Source of the DNA: Cydia pomonella
Lineage: Eukaryota; Arthropoda; Insecta; Lepidoptera; Tortricidae
Direction of reading: 5' to 3'
DNA length: 64,000 nucleotides
Assembly: GCF_033807575.1 (NCBI RefSeq)
Contig: NC_084710.1
Coordinates: 24,068,857-24,132,856, forward strand
The first letter of the stretch is position 1. Each line of letters starts with the position of its first letter. Below the pieces are notes generated by a model, which was not told where the DNA came from, did not search any database, and saw only the letters and a list, made by a program, of their open reading frames with translations. Positions 48,201 through 60,700 of this stretch are shown one piece after another. A program made the translations under genes and the position numbers.

Positions 48201-51200
48201 ACCGGTTTGGCCTAGTGGGTAGTGACCCTGCCTACGAAGCTGATGGTCCCGGGTTCAAACCTCGTAAGGGCATTTATTCGTGTGATGAGCATGGATATTT
48301 GTTCCTGAGTCATGGGTGTTTTCTATGTATTTAAGTATTTATAAATATTTATATATTATATATATCGTTGTCTAAGTACCCTCAACACAAGCCTTATTGA
48401 GCTTACTGTGGGACTTAGTCAATTTGTGTAATAATGTCCTATAATATTTATTTATTTATTTATCTATACCTTCAATATGGAAGTCTGCTTTTATCACCCC
48501 AGTACATAAAAAAGGGCCGAAAACTGATATTGCAAATTACAGGCCCATATCCAAATTATGTATTTTATCAAAAGTGCTTAAAAAAATTGTTTTTAATCAT
48601 CTATTCTATTCTATTCTATCTAATCTTATTCTGTTGAACGATTATGTTACTGACGCTATGGATAGTGGGTCCCAAGTTGATGTATAGTTTCTATTTTTCT
48701 CCGTGAGCTTCTACTGATTATCGTCTTATCTATTGTTTAAAAACCGCAAAGGAGCGTGCCACTATGAATAAATGGGTAGGCCGCATAGGTAGCGTTTATT
48801 GAATTACTACTCTATTGAGCACGGAATAAGATTCACTATGAACTAATACAGAATTCTAACAGAATAGCTGTCTGATCTCTATTGGTGCGTCTAAGGTAGG
48901 CGACTAAATGCTCTCAAACCAGCTTAACTTGTGACACTGCGATCCGAAACAAAGATACGTATTCGAAGACCTCGCTTGCACTGGTAATGCGAGCGCATTA
49001 TGTTTTATCTCTTTAAATTAAAGAACGTAAAACCACCCAAATATATTTGTGTGAAAATCCGGCTCTGTTTTTTACCTGCTCTTCGAGAAACATAACATTG
49101 CTTCCTTGGCGCTAGCTAGCCGTGCGCTCGCATTACCAGTGCAAGCGAGGTCTTCGAATACGTATCTTTGTTTCGGATCGCAGTGTCACAAGTTAAGCTG
49201 GTTTGAGAGCGTTTAGTCGCCTACCTTAGACGCACCAATAGAGATGAGACAGCTATTCTGTTAGAATTCTGTATTAGTTCATAATGAATCTTATTCCGTG
49301 CTCAATAGAGTAGTAATTCAATAAACGCTACCTATGCAGCCTACCCATTTTTTCATAGTGGCACTCGCCTTTGCGGTTTTTAAACAATAGATAAGACGAT
49401 AATCCGTAGAAGCTCACGGAGAAAAATAGAAACTATAATATATACTGATTACAGCAAATGTTTCGATCGCATTGACCACAGTTTACTAATATCAAAGCTG
49501 AATAACATCGGAATAAATGGGGATTTACTGCGATGGTTTATATCATATATCGAGAACAGGAACCAGGCTGTTGTCGTGAATAATTATATGTCCGGCTGGG
49601 TCACTGTTCCTAGTGGGGTACCGCAAGGGTCATTATTAGGGCCGTTGCTCTTTAATATATTAATTAATGATATTGACAAATGTCTCCTGCATGCCAAGCT
49701 TCTTTGTTTCGCTGATGACATGAAAGTTTTCTTAAAGATAAAATCTATTGCTGACTCAATATTACTAGTCTGACCTCACACGCCTTGATGATTATTGACA
49801 ATTATACAGATTGGATATGAATCCCTCTAAATGTTTTGCAATGACCTTCTCGCGCCAACGTAACTTACTCGATACTACCTATGCCTTAAAGGGTCAAACC
49901 CTGCAGAAAGTATCATGTATGAGAAATTTAGGGGTCATTCACGACTCTAAACTAATTTTTGATAATCACATTAATAACATTATTTGTGGCGCTTATAAAG
50001 CCCTAGGTTTCATAATACGCAATTCTGTTCACTTCAATCATGCTAAGACGCTTAAAGTGCTATATTGTTCATATGTTAGAAGTAAGTTAGAATATGCCTC
50101 TCAGGTCTGGAACCCTTGCTACAATACATATATTGACAGAATTGAACGCATTCAGAAAAAAAATCATAAAACACCTTTGCTTTAAATTAAAATATCCCTA
50201 CAGTTCTTCCAACTATCTTAAAATATGTAAGCACCATCACCTTGTCCCTTTACAAAAACGCCGTGAAATAGCCGATATTACATATCTCCTAAGTATTACC
50301 AATGGTGTAATCGATTGCTCTGAGTTGCTAAGTAAACTATGTTTCAAAACCCCCTTTCGTTCTAAAAGGTATCATCCCCCAATAGCAATCAACAATGCAT
50401 CTTCCAAATACAGACATAATAGTTTTTTATCAAGCGCCAGTCGTAACCTAAATGAGCTATCTAAAGAATTGGATATGGATATATTCAACTGTGGCATTAC
50501 TAGCGTGAGACGTAATTTAGTGCAGAAATACTTTGAGTCTTTTGAGTGAGCGTGTTGTCGCCTTCTTGAATACCTATTACTTATTTATTATTTATACTTT
50601 TACCTTAGACCTCATTAAGTTAATTAGTATTTTGAACTCCCACATTATCCTTATTAGGTATCATTTGTATTCGCTTTGTTCACATATGTGGTTGCAATAG
50701 TGCGTAATCTTAGTTTAGTATTATGTCACTACCTGTGAGTTCCTATAATTGGCTTCCTGTATCTACTATATTTTTCTATGTCAATGTCACAGCTGTTGGA
50801 TCTCCAAATAAATAAAAATAAAATTAAAATAAAATTTTGCTGTCATTGTTATTTTACAAATTTGTCACAGTAAATATCTTGCGACGATTTCGACATTGGC
50901 GAAATGCACGGTTATTATATTTTAAAGTGTAATAAATTCGCATTCTCATGTATAATTATCCTACAAAACAAAACAATAAACGTGACAACTATTACAATAC
51001 AAAAAGTTTACAGAACGGAAACATACCAAATTTTACGTTTGTCAATTTTCACTATCGAAAATCCCTAATAACTTTTAAACGGATTACCTCAGTTACACAA
51101 TTTCCTTTGCCCTGTCCGTTTGAGACCTAAACCTATCAAATGGCACTAAAGACAACACAATATCATGAATTTAAATATTTTTGATAGAAAAAAATGCGAA

Positions 51201-54200
51201 ATTTAACAATTAAATTTAATTTTCATAAATGTATTTAGTTATAAGCCGAAGTTCTTTAAAAATATCATAGTGCTGCTACAATAACAATAATATTATTGTC
51301 GTCGTTGCAGGTGGTGCAGATGCCTCCCTGACGGCGCCGCAAGCCGCCTTCCTGGACGCGCTGCTGCCCGCGGCGCGCACGCTCGACTGGCACGCGCTGC
51401 CACTACAATATCAGGTCAGCGCCTTCGCGACTACAAATATGTACTAGTAGCTACAGATGCCTCCCCGACGGCGCCGCAAGCCGCCTTCCTGGACGCGCTG
51501 CTGCCCGCGGCGCGCACGCTCGACTGGCACGCGCTGCCACTACAATATCAGGTCAGCGCCTTCGCGACTACAAATATGTACTAGTAGCTACAGATGCCTC
51601 CCCGACGGCGCCGCAAGCCGCCTTCCTGGACGCGCTGCTGCCCGCGGCGCGCACGCTCGACTGGCACGCGCTGCCACTACAATATCAGGTCAGCGCCTTC
51701 GCGACTACAAATATGTACTAGTAGCTACAGATGCCTCCCCGACGGCGCCGCAAGCCGCCTTCCTGGACGCGCTGCTGCCCGCGGCGCGCACGCTCGACTG
51801 GCACGCGCTGCCACTACAATATCAGGTCAGCGCCTTCGCGACTACAAATATGTACTAGTAGCTACAGATGCCTCCCCGACGGCGCCGCAAGCCGCCTTCC
51901 TGGACGCGCTGCTGCCCGCGGCGCGCACGCTCGACTGGCACGCGCTGCCACTACAATATCAGGTCAGCGCCTTCGCGACTACAAATATGTACTAGTAGCT
52001 ACAGATGCCTCCCCGACGGCGCCGCAAGCCGCCTTCCTGGACGCGCTGCTGCCCGCGGCGCGCACGCTCGACTGGCACGCGCTGCCACTACAATATCAGG
52101 TCAGCGCCTTCGCGACTACAAATATGTACTAGTAGCTACAGATGCCTCCCCGACGGCGCCGCAAGCCGCCTTCCTGGACGCGCTGCTGCCCGCGGCGCGC
52201 ACGCTCGACTGGCACGCGCTGCCACTACAATATCAGGTCAGCGCCTTCGCGACTACAAATATGTACTAGTAGCTACAGATGCCTCCCCGACGGCGCCGCA
52301 AGCCGCCTTCCTGGACGCGCTGCTGCCCGCGGCGCGCACGCTCGACTGGCACGCGCTGCCACTACAATATCAGGTCAGCGCCTTCGCGACTACAAATATG
52401 TACTAGTAGCTACAGATGCCTCCCCGACGGCGCCGCAAGCCGCCTTCCTGGACGCGCTGCTGCCCGCGGCGCGCACGCTCGACTGGCACGCGCTGCCACT
52501 ACAATATCAGGTCAGCGCCTTCGCGACTACATGTACTAGTAGCTACAGATGCCTCCCCGACGGCGCCGCAAGCCGCCTTCCTGGACGCGCTGCTGCCCGC
52601 GGCGCGCACGCTCGACTGGCACGCGCTGCCACTACAATATCAGGTCAGCGCCTTCGCGACTACAAATATGTACTAGTAGCTACAGATGCCTCCCCGACGG
52701 CGCCGCAAGCCGCCTTCCTGGACGCGCTGCTGCCCGCGGCGCGCACGCTCGACTGGCACGCGCTGCCACTACAATATCAGGTCAGCGCCTTCGCGACTAC
52801 ATGTACTAGTAGCTACAGATGCCTCCCCGACGGCGCCGCAAGCCGCCTTCCTGGACGCGCTGCTGCCCGCGGCGCGCACGCTCGACTGGCACGCGCTGCC
52901 ACTACAATATCAGGTCAGCGCCTTCGCGACTACAAATATGTACTAGTAGCTACAGATGCCTCCCCGACGGCGCCGCAAGCCGCCTTCCTGGACGCGCTGC
53001 TGCCCGCGGCGCGCACGCTCGACTGGCACGCGCTGCCACTACAATATCAGGTCAGCGCCTTCGCGACTACATGTACTAGTAGCTACAGATGCCTCCCCGA
53101 CGGCGCCGCAAGCCGCCTTCCTGGACGCGCTGCTGCCCGCGGCGCGCACGCTCGACTGGCACGCGCTGCCACTACAATATCAGGTCAGCGCCTTCGCGAC
53201 TACATGTACTAGTAGCTACAGATGCCTCCCTGACGGCGCCGCAAGCCGCCTTCCTGGACGCGCTGCTGCCCGCGGCGCGCACGCTCGACTGGCACGCGCT
53301 GCCACTACAATATCAGGTCAGCGCCTTCGCGACTACATGTACTAGTAGCTACAGATGCCTCCCCGACGGCGCCGCAAGCCGCCTTCCTGGACGCGCTGCT
53401 GCCCGCGGCGCGCACGCTCGACTGGCACGCGCTGCCACTACAATATCAGGTCAGCGCCTTCGCGACTACATGTACTAGTAGCTACAGATGCCTCCCCGAC
53501 GGCGCCGCAAGCCGCCTTCCTGGACGCGCTGCTGCCCGCGGCGCGCACGCTCGACTGGCACGCGCTGCCACTACAATATCAGGTCAGCGCCTTCGCGACT
53601 ACATGTACTAGTAGCTACAGATGCCTCCCTGACGGCGCCGCAAGCCGCCTTCCTGGACGCGCTGCTGCCCGCGGCGCGCACGCTCGACTGGCACGCGCTG
53701 CCACTACAATATCAGGTCAGCGCCTTCGCGACTACATGTACTAGTAGCTACAGATGCCTCCCCGACGGCGCCGCAAGCCGCCTTCCTGGACGCGCTGCTG
53801 CCCGCGGCGCGCACGCTCGACTGGCACGCGCTGCCACTACAATATCAGGTCAGCGCCTTCGCGACTACATGTACTAGTAGCTACAGATGCCTCCCTGACG
53901 GCGCCGCAAGCCGCCTTCCTGGACGCGCTGCTGCCCGCGGCGCGCACGCTCGACTGGCACGCGCTGCCACTACAATATCAGGTCAGCGCCTTCGCGACTA
54001 CATGTACTAGTAGCTACAGATGCCTCCCTGACGGCGCCGCAAGCCGCCTTCCTGGACGCGCTGCTGCCCGCGGCGCGCACGCTCGACTGGCACGCGCTGC
54101 CACTACAATATCAGGTCAGCGCCTTCGCGACTACATGTACTAGTAGCTACAGATGCCTCCCTGACGGCGCCGCAAGCCGCCTTCCTGGACGCGCTGCTGC

Positions 54201-57200
54201 CCGCGGCGCGCACGCTCGACTGGCACGCGCTGCCACTACAATATCAGGTCAGCGCCTTCGCGACTACATGTACTAGTAGCTACAGATGCCTCCCCGACGG
54301 CGCCGCAAGCCGCCTTCCTGGACGCGCTGCTGCCCGCGGCGCGCACGCTCGACTGGCACGCGCTGCCACTACAATATCAGGTCAGCGCCTTCGCGACTAC
54401 ATGTACTAGTAGCTACAGATGCCTCCCCGACGGCGCCGCAAGCCGCCTTCCTGGACGCGCTGCTGCCCGCGGCGCGCACGCTCGACTGGCACGCGCTGCC
54501 ACTACAATATCAGGTCAGCGCCTTCGCGACTACATGTACTAGTAGCTACAGATGCCTCCCCGACGGCGCCGCAAGCCGCCTTCCTGGACGCGCTGCTGCC
54601 CGCGGCGCGCACGCTCGACTGGCACGCGCTGCCACTACAATATCAGGTCAGCGCCTTCGCGACTACATGTACTAGTAGCTACAGATGCCTCCCTGACGGC
54701 GCCGCAAGCCGCCTTCCTGGACGCGCTGCTGCCCGCGGCGCGCACGCTCGACTGGCACGCGCTGCCACTACAATATCAGGTCAGCGCCTTCGCGACTACA
54801 TGTACTAGTAGCTACAGATGCCTCCCTGACGGCGCCGCAAGCCGCCTTCCTGGACGCGCTGCTGCCCGCGGCGCGCACGCTCGACTGGCACGCGCTGCCA
54901 CTACAATATCAGGTCAGCGCCTTCGCGACTACATGTACTAGTAGCTACAGATGCCTCCCTGACGGCGCCGCAAGCCGCCTTCCTGGACGCGCTGCTGCCC
55001 GCGGCGCGCACGCTCGACTGGCACGCGCTGCCACTACAATATCAGGTCAGCGCCTTCGCGACTACATGTACTAGTAGCTACAGATGCCTCCCTGACGGCG
55101 CCGCAAGCCGCCTTCCTGGACGCGCTGCTGCCCGCGGCGCGCACGCTCGACTGGCACGCGCTGCCACTACAATATCAGGTCAGCGCCTTCGCGACTACAT
55201 GTACTAGTAGCTACAGATGCCTCCCTGACGGCGCCGCAAGCCGCCTTCCTGGACGCGCTGCTGCCCGCGGCGCGCACGCTCGACTGGCACGCGCTGCCAC
55301 TACAATATCAGGTCAGCGCCTTCGCGACTACATGTACTAGTAGCTACAGATGCCTCCCTGACGGCGCCGCAAGCCGCCTTCCTGGACGCGCTGCTGCCCG
55401 CGGCGCGCACGCTCGACTGGCACGCGCTGCCACTACAATATCAGGTCAGCGCCTTCGCGACTACATGTACTAGTAGCTACAGATGCCTCCCTGACGGCGC
55501 CGCAAGCCGCCTTCCTGGACGCGCTGCTGCCCGCGGCGCGCACGCTCGACTGGCACGCGCTGCCACTACAATATCAGGTCAGCGCCTTCGCGACTACATG
55601 TACTAGTAGCTACAGATGCCTCCCTGACGGCGCCGCAAGCCGCCTTCCTGGACGCGCTGCTGCCCGCGGCGCGCACGCTCGACTGGCACGCGCTGCCACT
55701 ACAATATCAGGTCAGCGCCTTCGCGACTACATGTACTAGTAGCTACAGATGCCTCCCTGACGGCGCCGCAAGCCGCCTTCCTGGACGCGCTGCTGCCCGC
55801 GGCGCGCACGCTCGACTGGCACGCGCTGCCACTACAATATCAGGTCAGCGCCTTCGCGACTACATGTACTAGTAGCTACAGATGCCTCCCTGACGGCGCC
55901 GCAAGCCGCCTTCCTGGACGCGCTGCTGCCCGCGGCGCGCACGCTCGACTGGCACGCGCTGCCACTACAATATCAGGTCAGCGCCTTCGCGACTACAAAT
56001 ATGTACTAGTAGCTACAGATGCCTCCCCGACGGCGCCGCAAGCCGCCTTCCTTTTCTCTGCAGTTGACTGTACTTCGTAGCTACAGACGTTTCTCAAAAC
56101 CTTGTTGTTATGATCATATTTCACGCATTTTCTTGCTTCAGAGTATAGTAAACATATTATTGAACAACAATTATTTAACAAATTATAATCGACTGGTCGT
56201 TATTTAATTTATCGCCACTCGTTACAAAATTCCTATTTTTTGCACTTGTATCGTAAATTTGAGAAGTGAAATAGTTATTTATGCTCGTAAAAGCGACATT
56301 TACGTCGCGTGTAAGCGACATAATAGTATTTCATGCAACAGTTGTATAAGAAGGGTCAAAAAAGGCGAGTGGCGTGAGTTACAATGTGAGCCGGAGCCGA
56401 AGGCGTAGGCGAACATTGTAAAGAAATATGCCACGAGCAATACAACGTTGCATACAATACTTTTCCTACGAGTCAACAAAAATAAATCTTAATTTAGGTA
56501 AACAAAGCAAAAGTATATAGCCAAGACGCGCGAGCATACCTTGTTACGCGCCCGGCCCGCCCCGGGCCGCGGCCGGCCGGTCGGCGACACCTCCTCGTAA
56601 CTCATGAGGCCCTGGTACTTGCTACTTGCTAAATTAAATTTTTGGACAGTTTTTTCTCGATTTTGGCCACTGTAGCCTACGGAGACTAACAAGCAACGCT
56701 AAGCGGTCTTCTTAGTCTATGGGTGTTGCTATATTACGGGTGTCACATGCGTGTTTCTGACTTATGAAGTCATTGTTTTTACTATGCAACCAAATGAATA
56801 TTTTGTAAGTTGGCAGCAATGCACTTAGTTTAAAACTGTATTAGTTTTGATTTTGTTAGGTTGGTAGCCATTAATCGCAGTAACGTTATAGCGATTAAAA
56901 GCACAAGTGCTGTTATGAGGAATAGAGAATATAGACTTTTCTTGAAACCTTTTATGTATGTTCTTATATTCGTGTTAATGAATGCATAAAGGACAGATAA
57001 CAGTAGAGGAGTAGGAAAAAAAAATTATATGCTCTAGAGCGGTGCTGTAAAGACATCTATTACGACCCTTATTAACTTAGCAATAAAGTTCTGCATCTGC
57101 CATACTGCCTACCCGCCCTGCCGGCGCAAACACTGCGACGCGCCCCGACCAGCCAGAGTACAATATTCTTTAGTCTTGAAGAAATACAGTAAAATAACCT

Positions 57201-57701
57201 AAAATATTTAAATTTTTTATAAATGTTCCTCGCAATGGAAGTGAAAAGCACAGTGTATAACTCAGGCATAAATGTCAATTTTTATCCTCGACCATATTGA
57301 TCCTCGCTGCGCTCGGACTAATAAATTTCCTCGGATAAAAATGGATCGCTTTATGTCTATGTTGTTTAATCTACTATTGTAGGCACTATTGTAGGTAGGT
57401 AAATATTCAGAATAACCATCGAATCCGGGAATCATACAGATAAAGCCATCGATCATTTTGTAGTCGATCAAAATATAACTAAATAGATTTTCTTATGCCA
57501 ATCTAAAAAATTTTTATATAGGTATGAATTGTCATACTCACCATAAATATCTTCCAGAACGGTGAGCTCTCCCTGGCGCGGCTGCTGGCGGGCGCGGCGC
57601 GCGCGCTGGCCGCGCCGGCGCCCCCCGCCTACAAGTACCTCGCGCACGGCCTGCTGACTGCGCTGGCCAAGCCGCTAGTGCTGCACGATGGTATCTAATG
57701 A

Positions 57702-57740
<39 letters not shown>

Positions 57741-60700
57741 TACACACAGAAAGTTTCTCCGTGGCGAAGCTGCTGGAGGCAGGAGTGAGCGCACTTTCAA
57801 AAAATGATTGGAAATATTTTGCATCCAAACTAGGCATCGTTACAAAAAGTTCTTATAAAAGTTATTTTTTCTTTCACTAGCGGAGAAACTAGCAGCATGG
57901 AGCAACGACGACTCCAACGACGACTCTGAATCACCGCGTCCTCAGCTTGCGATATGTGGCCTGCTGCCCGCACTCGCCAAGCTGCAGGAACTTGTCGATG
58001 CAGCGCTGCACACACTCAAGTGAGTTTCATTTAGTTAATGTTTCATTAAAAAGTGCTTCGAGAGTCAACAACACTACAACAAATAAAACAACAACAAATT
58101 ATGCTCCTGTCTAAACCCCTTCCAACTTCTGGATCATGGGAGGGATGGGGGGGGGGTATGGAATTTAAGGGGGGGGGGACAAAAACAAACGAATCAAAAC
58201 AGTATAACTTCAAAAGAGTCTTCGATGAATTAGAAAATTATTTAAAACCGTATTTCACAAATGAAAAAAAAAATCTGGTAAAAGGATTTATGTGCTACGA
58301 AAGTTCACTTTTTGGTCATTTTTTGAATTTGGATTTTTAAGGGCCGATTTTTCAAACATCAGATCAAATTATCTGTCAGATGAAGATAACACGCTCCCTT
58401 TCTTTCTCAAGCAAGAGGAAAAAGAGAGTGTTGTTTTTATCTGATGTTTGACAAATCAGACCTAAATGGAATAAGTGACAGAGATTTCTCAGAAGCACAT
58501 AATTCTCCATTTTTAACCGACCTTTGATGGTATTTTAAACAGTGTTAGCGCGTTTTTGCGCTATTTAAATAAAAGACAATATGTTTAAAGAAGTACCATT
58601 GTTTTAATGGTGTATTACAAGTTATTACTGATAGGTTCTTTGTCTAGGACACGCGCGTTCAGTTCAGTGGTTAAAATGCAAGAGGTCGATGCTCGGGTCG
58701 CGCTGCACGTCGATGTGTCGCATGCGCGAAACTCCGGCGCTGGCATCGCGCTCTCCGGTCGGCCGCCGTTCTGTCGTCTATGTTGGCAGATTGGAGCCGC
58801 ATCTCCATCAATCATCGGTTGTAGACGAAACTAGCGGTGTTGCCACAGCGCTAACAAACAGCATAGTGAACTTTACTGTTATTTTGGTCTTAGCGCGTAC
58901 ATTGTGCACAGGGTAGGGGAGGAGACGTGCGAGATGGTGGCGGGAACAGACAGCCACAGCGTGGCGCTGGGCGGCCTGCTGCTGGCGGACGCGGCCTGCG
59001 CCATCTGCCAGCTGGCGCGAGGCGATCTAGTCCATCACTATATTGAGATCTTCAGGTAAGGTAAAATAATAAATAATAATAATAATAATAATAAATTCTT
59101 TATTTGGCAGGCAAGAAACCCAAAAAAAATAATAATTACAATGCACATAATAAAAGGTGTAAAAGAAAACATAAAATACAGTAAAGAATAAAAAAAATAA
59201 TAATAATGCTTATAACCTAAAACAATGAAATAAAACATTTACAAAACTTATGCACTAAAAAAGGCCGTTCTCGGACCGGTGCAGTTTTCGCCAGTGTTTG
59301 TTAAATTCGTCACTGTAGTCTTTAGCTACCAGTGACAGAATTTCATTGTTGGAGGCTAGCAATCTCGCCCGGAAGGCAGCCGACCTGGCTCTCAGGATGG
59401 CGAAGAAGTCAGGGACCCTCGCGTCCGCGAACATGCCCTTCGCACTGCAGAAACGGGGTAATTTCAACAAAATACGAAAGGCGTTATTGTACTGTACCCT
59501 TAACGCGTTGAAGGAGTGCCTGGTGTACCTGTTCCAAAGCTGACAAGTATAAAAACATTGGCAAAAGGCTTTGAACAGGGTCACCTTTACCTCACTCGAA
59601 CAACGCGCAAAGCGTCGAGCCAACATGTTGCACCGAACCGCGAGAGCCCTGCGCTCCCTCTCCATATCGGCGTTATCTTTCAAGTACTCGTCCAGGATAT
59701 GTCCTAAGTACTTAAAGCTCGTTACAACCCGAATTGGCGCACCACTCATACACACCGTAGGTATCACCTCCGGACCCTTCCCTGACCTAAAAACGAGCAT
59801 TTCCGTCTTAAGCACGTTATATTTTAGGCCATGCGTACTGGCATAATGTTCGCAGATCTTAAGCAGCTTCATAAGACCATTAATCGAGGGGCTGAGAAGC
59901 ACCATATCGTCTGCGTAGCTCAGATTGTTAACTCATACGTTACCAATATGGCAACCGACGTTGGAGCCTCTCAGCTCCCCGATAAGATCGTTGACATATA
60001 AATTGAATAGGTCCGGAGATGTCAACCCGCCTTGGCGCACTCCACAGTCTAGCCTGTAATCGTTAGACTGTGCGTCACCCCACTTTACATTGTTAGTTTG
60101 GTTTTCGTACCAGAACCTCAACAGACCTATAACCTCAGGAGGTGTCCCAGACGTGAATAGCTTTTTCCACAGCAAATCATAGTTGACTAAGTCAAAAGCG
60201 CGGCTGAGATCTAAAAAGCACGCGTACACTGACGTTTCCCTTTTGACATAGTGATTCACTGTGTACTTCAGACCTAATATTGCAGAATCCGTTGAAAGTC
60301 CTGAGCGAAAACCAAACTGCGCCTGATCAATTGTAAGATTCCTAGTCAATTCGGGTTGTAATAGCCTCTCGAGTACTTTGCCGATTATCGTAGCCAGCGA
60401 GATAGGCCTGTAGTTGTTAAGACTAGACAGGTCACCAGTTTTATTTTTAACAATAGGGACAACTATTGTTTTCATCATGTCAGGAGGAAGATAACAATGG
60501 GCTAGGCATGCATTAAAAAAATCTGCTAGGACACGATAAAGCTCGTCACTGCCGTGGAAGATGTGCTCCACGCTAAGTCCATCGTGCCCCGGGGACTTCC
60601 CACGCTTCATATGTTTTACAACATTAGAAATATCTTTCATTGTAAAAAAGATGTTATTGTCGTGAGGGGTCACCGGTACCGAAAGCCCCGACGGGGGCAC

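Larger units (their letters stand above)
47930..50835 (+). mobile_element. Jockey-like LINE with nested insertions
   Basis: RT pieces: 47990-48192 (LLLKLDPSKSAGPDQLPAQF), then after a SINE 48467-48680 (AFITPVHKKGPKTDIANYRP), then after a foldback element 49436-50546 (VPSGVPQGSLLGPLLFNILI, CFADDMKVF, RNLGVIHDSKLIF). A stop and frameshifts follow FADD near 49770, and the QHGF-type block seems deleted before 48650. The 3' UTR ends in (AATAAA)n at about 50835. It is inactive and lies in Listerin intron 22. Confidence 0.88.

Noticed and set aside
51457..54941. Many overlapping Arg-rich ORFs starting MPPRRRRKPPSW
   Set aside because: They are the out-of-frame reading of the exon-23 repeat unit. 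The ATG is the AT of GAT plus G of GCC in the coding frame.
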